From NCBI RefSeq assembly GCF_002950945.1, contig NZ_CP012673.1, positions 14,375,501 through 14,439,500 on the forward strand: a DNA stretch of 64,000 nt, written 5' to 3'. Position numbers and translations under genes: made by a program. The notes beneath the pieces are model-generated. The model had not been told where the DNA came from, ran no database searches, and saw nothing but the letters and a program-made list of their open reading frames with translations. Numbering within the stretch: the stretch's first letter is position 1; the number at the start of each line of letters is the position of its first letter. This document shows positions 8,299-15,948 of the stretch, in pieces. Source of the DNA: Sorangium cellulosum (GTDB lineage Bacteria; Myxococcota_A; Polyangia; Polyangiales; Polyangiaceae).

Positions 8299-9174
8299 AT
8301 GCCCTCGAGCACCACCCAGGTTTCGATCCGCAGGATCACGGACGAGAGCGCCGCCGACGCCGAGGATCAGCTCGCCGTCGAGGCGCCGCTCGAGGTCGTC
8401 GTGGTCGCGCGAGCCCGCGGGGCGCTCCCCTTGGCCCCGGAGGAGCGCGCCGCGCGCCGCCTCGGCATCACGATGCGCACGCCCGGCCACGACCGCGAGC
8501 TCGCGGTCGGGCTCCTGTTCGCCGAGGGGGTCATCTCGCGCGCGGCCGACGTGGTCGCCGTCGACGAGGTCCCCGGCCCCTCGGGCGATCTCGTGCGCGT
8601 CACGCTCGGCGACGGCGTGACCGTCGACCTCGGGCGCACCGAGCGCGCCCTCGCGGTCGCGAACGCGAGCTGCGGCGTCTGCGGCAAGGCCTCGATCGAC
8701 GTGGCGTCGTTCGCGCCGCCCTCGCCGCTCGCGCGCGGCGTCCCCCGGCTCGCGCCGCGGGTCGTGCACGGGCTCGCCGCGCGGCTCCGCGAGGCGCAGC
8801 CGGTGTTCGGGCGGACCGGCGGGCTGCACGCGGCGGCCCTCTTCGACGCGCGCGGCGCGCTCGTCGACCTCCGCGAGGACGTCGGCCGCCACAACGCCGT
8901 CGACAAACTCGTCGGCGCCGCGCTGCTCGCCGGGCGGCTGCCCGACCCGGGCGCGGTGCTCATGGTCAGCGGGCGCGCCGGGTTCGAGCTCGTGCAGAAG
9001 GCGCTCCGGGCCTCGATCCCGGTCATGGTCGCGGTCGGCGCCCCGTCGAGCCTGGCCGTCGAGCTCGCCTCGGCGCACGGCATGACCCTCGTGGGCTTCG
9101 CCCGCGACGCGCGGTTCAACGTGTACGCCGGCGCGGAGCGCATCGCCGCCCCGGCCGCGGAGGCGGCGTCGTGA
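8299..9174 (+). CDS. fdhD: FdhD, formate dehydrogenase accessory sulfurtransferase
   Basis: Protein of 291 residues of the FdhD family, which moves sulfur from a cysteine desulfurase to the molybdenum of the bis-MGD cofactor of formate-dehydrogenase-type enzymes. The functional CxxC motif is present in NASCGVCGKAS (about residues 130-135). Further family stretches are TPGHDRELAVGLLFAEGVI, GLHAAALFD, EDVGRHNAVDK and VSGRAGFELVQKA. I chose the ATG at 8299 over an upstream one at 8278. The stop overlaps the GTG of the molybdopterin oxidoreductase gene by GTGA, consistent with a chaperone and client made together. Confidence 0.93.
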   Translation: MPSSTTQVSIRRITDESAADAEDQLAVEAPLEVVVVARARGALPLAPEERAARRLGITMRTPGHDRELAVGLLFAEGVISRAADVVAVDEVPGPSGDLVRVTLGDGVTVDLGRTERALAVANASCGVCGKASIDVASFAPPSPLARGVPRLAPRVVHGLAARLREAQPVFGRTGGLHAAALFDARGALVDLREDVGRHNAVDKLVGAALLAGRLPDPGAVLMVSGRAGFELVQKALRASIPVMVAVGAPSSLAVELASAHGMTLVGFARDARFNVYAGAERIAAPAAEAAS

Positions 9175-11510
9175 CCGCGCGCGACGTGCCGCGCGACGTG
9201 CGGCGCGACGTGAGCGCGGAGCCGCCGCTCGAGGCCGAGGCGCCCCGGATCGGCGGCCGCAGCGACGCGGCCGGCGGCCTCGCGGCCGTCGGCGCGACGC
9301 TCCGGCACGCGGTCGGCGAGATGGGGGTCGCGCGCGCCGTGCGCACGCTGCTGCGCGTGAACCAGGGCGAGGGCTTCGACTGCCCCGGCTGCGCCTGGCC
9401 CGAGCCCGAGGAGAAGCGCTCCGTCGCGGAGTTCTGCGAGAACGGCGCCAAGGCGGTCGCCGAGGAGGCGACGCTCGCGCGTGTCACGCCGGAGTTCTTC
9501 CGCGAGCACAACGTCGAGGCGCTCTCGAAGCAGTCGGACCACTGGCTCGGCAAGCAGGGGCGGCTCGTCCACCCGATGCTGCTCGACGAGGGCGCGTCGC
9601 ACTACCGCCCCGTGTCCTGGGACGAGGCGTTCTCCCTCGTCGCCTCCTCGCTGCGCGCGCTCGGCTCGCCCGACGAGGCGATCTTCTACACGTCGGGGCG
9701 CACCAGCAACGAGGCGGCGTTCCTCTACCAGCTCTTCGTGCGCGAGCTCGGCACGAACAACCTGCCCGACTGCTCGAACATGTGCCACGAGTCGAGCGGC
9801 GTCGGCCTGCGCGAGGCGATCGGCGTGGGGAAGGGGACCGTCTCCCTCCACGATTTCGAGCTCGCCGACGCGATCTTCGTCGTCGGCCAGAACCCGGGGA
9901 CGAACCACCCGCGCATGCTCTCGGCGCTGCGCGAGGCGCGGCAGCGCGGCTGCGAGATCGTGACCGTGAACCCGCTCCCCGAGGTCGGCAACGAGCGGTT
10001 CCGCCACCCCCAGCACCCGCTCGATCTCGTCGGCGAGGGCGTGCCGCTCTCGACGCTCTTCCTCCAGGTGCGCATCAACGGCGACGTCGCGCTCTTCACC
10101 GGGCTGATCAAGGAGATGCTCGAGGAGGAGGAGCGGCGGCCGGGCGCCGTGCTCGATCGCGCGTTCATCACGCGCCACACCCACGGCTTCGAGGAGCTCG
10201 CGGCCGCCGTGCGCGAGGCGCCGTGGGACGACATCGTCGCGCAGAGCGGCGTCCCGCGCGACCGGATCCGGGCGGCGGCCGAGGTCGCGATGCGGTCCGA
10301 GCGCACGATCGCGTGCTGGGCGATGGGCCTCACGCAGCACCAGAACGGCGTGGCCAACGTGCAGCAGGTCATGAACTTCCTGCTCCTGCGCGGCAATGTC
10401 GGGCGCCCCGGCGCCGGCGCGTGCCCGGTGCGCGGGCACAGCAACGTGCAGGGCGACCGGACGATGGGCATCTGGGAGCGCCCCCCGGCCGACTTCCTCG
10501 ACCGCATCGAGAAGAACTTCGGCTTCTCGCCGCCGCGCCGCCACGGCTTCGATACCGTCGCCGCGATCGCGGCGATGGCCGAGGGGAGGGCCCGCGTCTT
10601 CTTCGCGCTGGGCGGTAATTTCCTCTCGGCGACGCCGGACACGGCCTTCACCGCCCGCGCCCTCGCCCGGTGCGACCTCACGGCGCACGTGTCCACCAAG
10701 CTGAACCGGGCGCACCTCGTGACGGGCAGGCGCGCGCTCATCCTGCCTTGCCTCGGGCGCACGGAGCGCGACGTGCAGGCGAGAGGGCCGCAGTTCGTGA
10801 CCGTCGAGAACTCGATGGGCGTCGTCACGAGCTCGCGCGGCAACCTCCCGCCGGCCTCGGAGGTGCTGCGCAGCGAGGTGGCGATCGTGGCGGGCCTCGC
10901 CCGCGCGACGCTGGGCGCGCGGTCGCGTGTGCCGTGGGAGGAGCTCACCGCCGATTACGACAGGATCCGCGATCTCATCGAGCGCACGATCGACGGGTTC
11001 GACGACTTCAACGCGCGGGTCAAGGATCCGCGCGGCTTCACCCTGCCGAACGCCGCGGCCCGGCGCGAGTTCCGCACCGGGACGGGCAAGGCGAACTTCA
11101 TCGCTCACCCGCTGCCGCGGCACGATCTCGAGCCGGGCGAGCTCCTGATGATGACGATCCGCAGCCACGACCAGTACAACACCACCATTTACGGGCTGGA
11201 CGACCGCTACCGCGGCGTGCGCGGCGGGCGCCGCGTCGTGTTCATGAACGCCGAGGACGCGGCCGAGCGCGGGCTCGCGCAGGGGGATCTCGTCGACGTC
11301 ACGAGCCGCTTCTCCGACGGCGAGCGCGTCGCGCGCGCGTTCCGCGTCGTGCTCTACGAGATCCCCCGCGGCAACGTCGCGGCCTATTTCCCCGAGGCCA
11401 ACGTGCTCGTGCCGCTCGGCAGCATCGCCGAGAAGAGCCACACGCCCGCGTCGAAGTCGATCGTCGTGCGCGTCCGGTCGGCCGCGGCGCCGGGCGACGG
11501 ATCCGCGTGA
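9171..11510 (+). CDS. YdeP/FdhF-type molybdopterin oxidoreductase
   Basis: Enzyme of 779 residues of the formate-dehydrogenase-alpha-like (YdeP) family with a bis-MGD cofactor. The hallmark N-terminal segment FDCPGCAWPEP is present, as are LVHPMLLDEG, FYTSGRTSNEAAF, and NMCHESSG, in which Cys205 sits where the molybdenum-ligating Cys or selenocysteine of FdhF lies. CWAMGLTQHQNGV, LLLRGNVGRPGAGACPVRGHSNVQGDRTMG and RSHDQYNTTIYG are typical. As in YdeP there is no classic N-terminal CxxCxxxC motif for a 4Fe-4S cluster. No twin-arginine signal and no membrane or beta subunit gene nearby, so I infer a cytoplasmic soluble enzyme. The true substrate of this family is not settled. Confidence 0.92.
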   Translation: MTARDVPRDVRRDVSAEPPLEAEAPRIGGRSDAAGGLAAVGATLRHAVGEMGVARAVRTLLRVNQGEGFDCPGCAWPEPEEKRSVAEFCENGAKAVAEEATLARVTPEFFREHNVEALSKQSDHWLGKQGRLVHPMLLDEGASHYRPVSWDEAFSLVASSLRALGSPDEAIFYTSGRTSNEAAFLYQLFVRELGTNNLPDCSNMCHESSGVGLREAIGVGKGTVSLHDFELADAIFVVGQNPGTNHPRMLSALREARQRGCEIVTVNPLPEVGNERFRHPQHPLDLVGEGVPLSTLFLQVRINGDVALFTGLIKEMLEEEERRPGAVLDRAFITRHTHGFEELAAAVREAPWDDIVAQSGVPRDRIRAAAEVAMRSERTIACWAMGLTQHQNGVANVQQVMNFLLLRGNVGRPGAGACPVRGHSNVQGDRTMGIWERPPADFLDRIEKNFGFSPPRRHGFDTVAAIAAMAEGRARVFFALGGNFLSATPDTAFTARALARCDLTAHVSTKLNRAHLVTGRRALILPCLGRTERDVQARGPQFVTVENSMGVVTSSRGNLPPASEVLRSEVAIVAGLARATLGARSRVPWEELTADYDRIRDLIERTIDGFDDFNARVKDPRGFTLPNAAARREFRTGTGKANFIAHPLPRHDLEPGELLMMTIRSHDQYNTTIYGLDDRYRGVRGGRRVVFMNAEDAAERGLAQGDLVDVTSRFSDGERVARAFRVVLYEIPRGNVAAYFPEANVLVPLGSIAEKSHTPASKSIVVRVRSAAAPGDGSA

Positions 11511-11560
11511 CGCGCCGCCGCACCTCTTGCAGTGAACTCGACGATGATTGGAGCCCGACG

Positions 11561-12967
11561 ATGACCGCCCAGCCCAGCCCCTCTCCGTCCATCCCCGGCG
11601 AGCCCGAGCGCGCCGCGATGCGCACCGCCGTCCCCGGCCCCGCGTCCGAGGCGCTCCGCGCCCGCCACCACAAGTACCAGGACGCGCGCCCGATCCACTT
11701 CTACCAGGACGCGCGGAGGAGCCTCGGCAACTACATGGTCGACGTGGACGGCAACGTCCTGCTCGACGTCTACGGGCACATCGCCGCCGTGCCCATCGGC
11801 TACAACCACCCCGACCTGCTCGCCGCCTGGCGGAGCGGCCGCTTCGACTGGTGCGCCGGCTACCGCGCCGCGCTCGGGGTCGCGCCCGCGCCCGAGTGGG
11901 TCGAGCTCGTCGAGAAGACGCTGATGCACGTCGCGCCGAAGGGGCACACCCGCGTCTTCACGTTCACGACCGGCGCCGAGGCGGTGGAGAACGCGCTCAA
12001 GGCCGCGTTCATCCGGCTCGCCCGGCGCCGGCGCGGCGGCGCGGCGCCGAGCGACGCCGACCTCGCCGCCGCCATGATGAACCGGCAGCCCGGGGTGAAC
12101 GCCTTCAAGGTGATCTCCTTCGAGGGCGGTTTCCACGGCCGTAGCATGGGCGCGCTCTCGGCCACGCGGAGCAAGCCGATCCACAAGCTCGACATCCCCG
12201 CCTTCGACTGGCCCGTCGTGCCGTTCCCGGCGAGCCAGTTCCCCCTCGCCGCGCACGCCGAGCAGAACCGCGCCGCCGAGGAGCGCTCGCTCGAGGCGGT
12301 CAAGGCGGCGATCGACGCGCACCCGGACGAGGTCGCCGCGGTCATCGTCGAGCCGATCCAGGGCGAGGGCGGCGACCGCCACGCGAGCCCGGCGTTCTTC
12401 CAGGCGCTCCGCCGGCTGACCGCCGAGCGCGGCGTCGCGCTCATCATCGACGAGGTGCAGACCTGCGGCGGCGGCACGGGCGCGCTCTGGGCGCACGAGG
12501 CGTGGGACCTGCCCGAGCCGCCCGACATGGTCACGTTCTCCAAGAAGATGCAGCTCGGCGGCTTCTATTGCCGCGAGGAGCTCGCGCCGGCCGAGCCGCT
12601 GCGCATCTTCAACACCTGGCTCGGCGACCCGCTCCGCGGCGCGCAGCTCGAGGTGATCCTCGAGGTCATCGAGCGCGACCGGCTGCTCGAGAGCACCCGG
12701 GCCACCGGCGAGCGCCTGGTCGCGGGGCTCGAGGAGCTCTGCCGCCGTTACCCCGCGGTGCTCTCCGGCGCCCGGGGCAGCGGCACCTTCGCCGCGGTCG
12801 ACTTCCCCCACGCCGCCGCCCGCGACGCGGCGCTCACCGCCTTGCGCAATCGCGGCCTCGAGGTGGGCGGCTCGGGCGAGCGCACGCTGCGCTTCCGCCC
12901 GGCGCTGGTCTTCGGCCCCCGGCACACCGGCGAGGCGCTCGATCTGCTCGAGTCGGTCTGCAAGTGA
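11561..12967 (+). CDS. Eukaryote-type 4-aminobutyrate transaminase
   Basis: PLP aminotransferase of 468 residues that closely follows the animal/fungal GABA transaminase pattern from end to end: IGYNHPDLL, VAPKGHTRVFTFTTGAEAVENALK, MMNRQPG, FEGGFHGRSMGALSATRSKPIHKLDIPAFDWP, VIVEPIQGEGGDRHAS, LIIDEVQT, the PLP lysine in FSKKMQLGGF (K328/K329) and IFNTWLGDP. It should move the amino group of GABA to 2-oxoglutarate, giving succinate semialdehyde. The Cys-x-x-Cys that ligates iron-sulfur in the mammalian enzyme reads TGAEAV here, so no cluster is expected. The stop overlaps the GTG of the HDAC-fold gene, so the two are probably coupled. A second, more divergent copy is at 3197. Confidence 0.88.
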   Translation: MTAQPSPSPSIPGEPERAAMRTAVPGPASEALRARHHKYQDARPIHFYQDARRSLGNYMVDVDGNVLLDVYGHIAAVPIGYNHPDLLAAWRSGRFDWCAGYRAALGVAPAPEWVELVEKTLMHVAPKGHTRVFTFTTGAEAVENALKAAFIRLARRRRGGAAPSDADLAAAMMNRQPGVNAFKVISFEGGFHGRSMGALSATRSKPIHKLDIPAFDWPVVPFPASQFPLAAHAEQNRAAEERSLEAVKAAIDAHPDEVAAVIVEPIQGEGGDRHASPAFFQALRRLTAERGVALIIDEVQTCGGGTGALWAHEAWDLPEPPDMVTFSKKMQLGGFYCREELAPAEPLRIFNTWLGDPLRGAQLEVILEVIERDRLLESTRATGERLVAGLEELCRRYPAVLSGARGSGTFAAVDFPHAAARDAALTALRNRGLEVGGSGERTLRFRPALVFGPRHTGEALDLLESVCK

Positions 12968-13935
12968 CCGCCGCCGCGGCCGCCGCGCCGCCCCCGATGC
13001 GGGTGTTCCACTCGCCGCGGTACTTCGCCGACATCGGCCAGCACGTGATGCCGATGCGCAAGTTCGCCCTGGTCCGCGAGGCGATCGAGCGGAGCGGCCT
13101 GCCCGCGCGCATCGAGGCGCCCGAGCCGGTCAGCGACGAGGACCTGCTCCGCGTCCACACGCCCGAGTACCTCCGGGCGATCGCGACCGGCGAGCCCCGG
13201 GCGCTCGCCGAGTCGCAGAAGTTCCCGTGGTCGCCGGAGCTCGCCGGCGCGGTCCGCTTCACGAACGGGGGCTGCATCGCGGCCACCTTCGCCGCGCTCG
13301 AGGACGGCATCGCGGGCAACCTCGCGAGCGGCTTCCACCACGCGCACGCCGCGCACGGCGAGGGCTTCTGCACCTTCAACGGCCTCGTCGTGGCGCTGGA
13401 GCGCGCGCGCGCCGAGGGGCGGATCCGCCGCGGCCTGGTGGTCGACATGGACCTCCACTATGGCAACGGCACCGCGTCGCTGCTCGCCTCGCGGCCCTGG
13501 GCGTTCGGGCTGTCGATCTACGGGAACTGGTACAAGCAGAACAAGGCGTACCGCGACGTCGACGGCGAGCGCGCCCCGGACACGGAGAACAGCTGGTCGG
13601 TCCCGGTGCCGAACGGCAGCGGCGGCGGCGTGTACCTCGACCTGCTCGCGCGCCACCTCGGCCCCGCGATCCACCGCGCGGAGCCCGACGTGATCCTCTA
13701 CCAGGCCGGCGCGGACCCCTACCGCGAGGACCCGTACTCGCCGCTCGACCTGACCCACGACGACCTGCGCGCGCGGGACGAGCTCGTGTTCCGGACGGCG
13801 CAGGAGCGCGGCATCCCGATCGCGTGGGTGCTCGCGGGCGGCTACACGCCCGACGTGAGCCGGGTCGTCGAGGTGCACCTGAACACGTTCGTCGCGGCCG
13901 TGCGGGCGAGGGAGGCGCAGGCGCTTCGGGGGTGA
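12964..13935 (+). CDS. Histone deacetylase/acetylpolyamine amidohydrolase-fold deacetylase
   Basis: Zinc-dependent deacylase family protein of 323 residues. Active-site landmarks are GFHHAHAAHGEGFCTFNG, with the paired histidines and the second histidine-rich loop, VVDMDLHYGNGT with two zinc ligands (Asp and His), and YQAGADPY with the third Asp. It ends with LAGGY, which carries the glycine-rich loop. The form of the GFHHA and FCTFNG segment is closest to HDAC11/class IV-like bacterial proteins. It starts at a GTG inside the stop of the GABA transaminase gene. I infer that it removes an acetyl group from a small molecule such as an acetylpolyamine or 4-acetamidobutyrate rather than from a histone; the coupling to a GABA transaminase is the argument. 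Confidence 0.85.
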   Translation: MTAAAAAAPPPMRVFHSPRYFADIGQHVMPMRKFALVREAIERSGLPARIEAPEPVSDEDLLRVHTPEYLRAIATGEPRALAESQKFPWSPELAGAVRFTNGGCIAATFAALEDGIAGNLASGFHHAHAAHGEGFCTFNGLVVALERARAEGRIRRGLVVDMDLHYGNGTASLLASRPWAFGLSIYGNWYKQNKAYRDVDGERAPDTENSWSVPVPNGSGGGVYLDLLARHLGPAIHRAEPDVILYQAGADPYREDPYSPLDLTHDDLRARDELVFRTAQERGIPIAWVLAGGYTPDVSRVVEVHLNTFVAAVRAREAQALRG

Positions 13936-14022
13936 GGCGCACGGTGACGTCTGCGATGTGCTCCCACCTCGGCGGGCAAAGCCGTCGAGAAGAGGCGCGG
14001 GGACAGGTGCGCACAGACCTAA

Positions 14023-14039
14023 AATCCTCTTTGAGGATT
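14023..14039. promoter_or_regulatory. 7-bp stem with 3-base loop upstream of the AbiE pair
   Basis: AATCCTC-TTT-GAGGATT is a perfect small hairpin in an AT-rich island about 55 bases before the antitoxin start. It could be a terminator for the upstream operon or a binding site. Confidence 0.45.
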
Positions 14040-14058
14040 GTGCGGCTGTTGAGCGGAC

Positions 14059-14094
14059 TTGCACAAAACAAAAGTTTAATTTAAGCTTTGTGCA
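14059..14094 (+). promoter_or_regulatory. Putative promoter and palindrome at the AbiEi start
   Basis: TTGCAC at 14059-14064 and TAAGCT at 14082-14087, 17 bases apart, form a weak sigma-70-like promoter. If used, it would give a nearly leaderless message, since the ATG is at 14094. Arms TGCACAAA (14060-14067) and TTTGTGCA (14087-14094) are exact inverted repeats that embrace the promoter, an arrangement that fits autorepression by the AbiEi antitoxin, which is known in this family. There is no good ribosome site before the ATG. Confidence 0.45.
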
Positions 14095-14678
14095 TGGACG
14101 AGGCCCCTGCATGCCGTCCAAACTGGAACCGCCTCTTCGAGACGGCAGCGGCCCAGGAGGGGCTGTTCACGACCAAACAAGCGGCAGAGGCCGGCTACTC
14201 GCCTCAGCTCCTCGTCCACTACGTCCACGCGGGCAAGGCCATCCGCATGCGCCGGGGCATCTACCGGCTCGTTCACTTCCCCGCCGGCGAGCATGAGGAG
14301 CTGGTCGCCGCCTGGCTGTGGTCGGAGCTAGAAGGCGTCGTCTCGCACCAGACTGCGCTCTCTCTGCACGGGCTCTCGGACGTGCTGCCGATCCACGTCC
14401 ATCTCACGCTGCCGACTGCCTGGCGTCGTCGCCGCTTCCGGGTTCCGGCCGACGTGGTCCTGCACCACGCAGACGTGCCGCCTGAGGATCGCGCGTGGTT
14501 CGGGGCGGTGCCCATGACCAACCCGCGAAGATCGCTGAATGACTGCGCGCGCGAGGGGCTCTCGCCAGAGCTGCTGCGGCAAGCAGCGCAGCAGGCCCTT
14601 CGCCGCGGGCTCGTCACCAAGAACGAACTCGGCGACGTCGAGACCGCGCTCAAGCCCTTCGGAGGCATCGCTGCATGA
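14094..14678 (+). CDS. AbiEi-type antitoxin, type IV toxin-antitoxin system
   Basis: Protein of 194 residues. The N-terminal part (about 10-60) has the winged-helix pattern of the AbiEi antitoxins, LFTTKQAAEAGYSPQLLVHYVHAGKAIRMRRGIYRL, followed by a domain with VVSHQTALSLHGLSDVLP and VHLTLP that is typical of the family. Members bind their own promoter and neutralise the AbiEii nucleotidyltransferase without direct contact. The stop overlaps the start of the toxin gene by ATGA. GC content is slightly lower than the neighbours and the spacer in front is AT-rich, which suggests horizontal arrival. Confidence 0.88.
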   Translation: MDEAPACRPNWNRLFETAAAQEGLFTTKQAAEAGYSPQLLVHYVHAGKAIRMRRGIYRLVHFPAGEHEELVAAWLWSELEGVVSHQTALSLHGLSDVLPIHVHLTLPTAWRRRRFRVPADVVLHHADVPPEDRAWFGAVPMTNPRRSLNDCAREGLSPELLRQAAQQALRRGLVTKNELGDVETALKPFGGIAA

Positions 14679-15577
14679 AGCCACGCACCTACGCTTCGCC
14701 TGCGGCCTTCAAGGAGGCGGTCGAGCAGCGACTCCGATCGTCAGCCAGAAGCGGCCCCGAGTTCACGCGCAAGCGCCAGCTCCTTGTCTTCGATCGTTTT
14801 CTCGCTCGCGTCGTCGACGTGTTCGGAGATGCGGCCACACTGAAGGGCGGGCTCGTCCTCGAGCTGCGTCTTGCGCGGGCACGCACCACCAAGGACGTTG
14901 ATCTCCGAATGGTGGGCTGCCCCGACGACGTGCTCGCGAAACTGCAGGAGGCTGGGCGCCGCAACCTCGGCGACTTCATGAACTTCGAGGTCTGCCCCGA
15001 CGATGACCACCCCGAGATTCAGAACGATGGGATGCAGTACGACGGGCTCCGCTTCCGTGCGGAGTGCAGGCTCGCCGGCAAGCTCTACGGGCAGTCTTTC
15101 GGCGTGGACGTCGCGTTCGGCGATCCGATCCTCGGCGAGCCCGAGGTCGTGATGGCGGAGGACGTCCTCGCGTTCGCCGGCATCGCGCCGCCTACGCTGC
15201 GCCTCTATCCAGTCGAGACGCACATCGCGGAGAAGCTCCACGCGTATACGATGCCGCGTACGCGCCCAAACTCCCGGGTGAAGGACCTGCCCGACCTCGC
15301 ACTCCTCGCGACGGCGCAGACGATCGATGCGAAGCGTCTGCGAGAGGCCCTCGAGCAGACCTTCGCGTTCCGAAAGACGCACACGCTGCCCGCCGCGGTT
15401 CCTGCTCCGCCGCCCGCTTGGACAACGCCCTACGCTGCGATCGCCCGCGAGGACCAGCTCGCGTGGCCCACGCTCGACGACGTCGCCAAGGCGGCCCAGG
15501 CGTTCCTCGATCCCGTGCTCGCCGGAGGACTCGACGCGACGTGGGAGCCGGCCGAATGGAAGTGGAGCGTGAGCTGA
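14675..15577 (+). CDS. abiEii: AbiEii/AbiGii-type nucleotidyltransferase toxin
   Basis: Protein of 300 residues of the AbiEii (DUF1814) nucleotidyltransferase family, the toxin of type IV toxin-antitoxin systems, known to be bacteriostatic and to use nucleoside triphosphates, in studied cases modifying tRNA. Visible are LKGGLVLELRLARARTTKDVDL, with the GG and D-x-D of the nucleotidyltransferase core, and YPVETHIAEKLHAYTMPR, the family's second conserved block with the Glu-Lys pair. A long hydrophilic C-terminus ends in WKWSVS. Translation is coupled to the antitoxin through an ATGA overlap. Both genes look intact. Confidence 0.9.
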   Translation: MKPRTYASPAAFKEAVEQRLRSSARSGPEFTRKRQLLVFDRFLARVVDVFGDAATLKGGLVLELRLARARTTKDVDLRMVGCPDDVLAKLQEAGRRNLGDFMNFEVCPDDDHPEIQNDGMQYDGLRFRAECRLAGKLYGQSFGVDVAFGDPILGEPEVVMAEDVLAFAGIAPPTLRLYPVETHIAEKLHAYTMPRTRPNSRVKDLPDLALLATAQTIDAKRLREALEQTFAFRKTHTLPAAVPAPPPAWTTPYAAIAREDQLAWPTLDDVAKAAQAFLDPVLAGGLDATWEPAEWKWSVS

Positions 15578-15948
15578 GCCCCCTCGTCTGGACCGAACCT
15601 TTTCGATGAGCTCGTGGTTGATGAGCGACAGGACGCGCTGGTGGCGCGAGCGTGGTCGCGGCTGCGTGTACAGCACGCCCTCGATGATCTCGCCCTTGAT
15701 GTGCGGCGGGAGCGCCTCGAGGTCGGCCAGCGTGGCGGGATCACGCCGGCACGCAGGGGCAGCCATGCCTGGGATCCTGCCCGGCGGGAGGCGGCGCGGC
15801 AACGAGGGGAGGGGACATGGGATACGTCCTGCTCTCTGCGAGGCTCGCGGCCGCACGCGCTCCCCGCAAGCCCACCGATCCCGCGACGCCCCCCGCCGCG
15901 CCTCGCCTCGCCGCGACGGCGCCCCCCGCCCGGTGTAAACTCGCGCCC
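15578..15948. other. Intergenic stretch around the Uma2 remnant
   Basis: This stretch holds the Uma2 fragment on the minus strand and, from about 15770 to 15948, GC-rich sequence that should carry the promoter of the GAF-domain gene. I see no other gene. Confidence 0.5.
15596..15766 (-). pseudogene. Truncated Uma2-family (DUF820) endonuclease gene
   Basis: From an ATG at 15766 the minus strand encodes PATLADLEALPPHIKGEIIEG, then LYTQPRPRSRHQRV and SLINHELIEK, which is the normal N-terminal third of Uma2-family restriction-like nucleases. Recognisable homology ends near 15596, 19 bases from the stop of the AbiEii toxin gene. The rest of the nuclease, including the catalytic region, is missing; what follows in frame is only antisense of the toxin gene. 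The simplest reading is that arrival of the AbiE pair, or a linked deletion, cut this gene. Confidence 0.68.

Noticed and set aside
8367..11441. Long minus-strand frame antisense to fdhD and the molybdoenzyme (about 1,020 codons)
   Set aside because: Same composition artefact; the plus strand has unmistakable FdhD and YdeP motifs.
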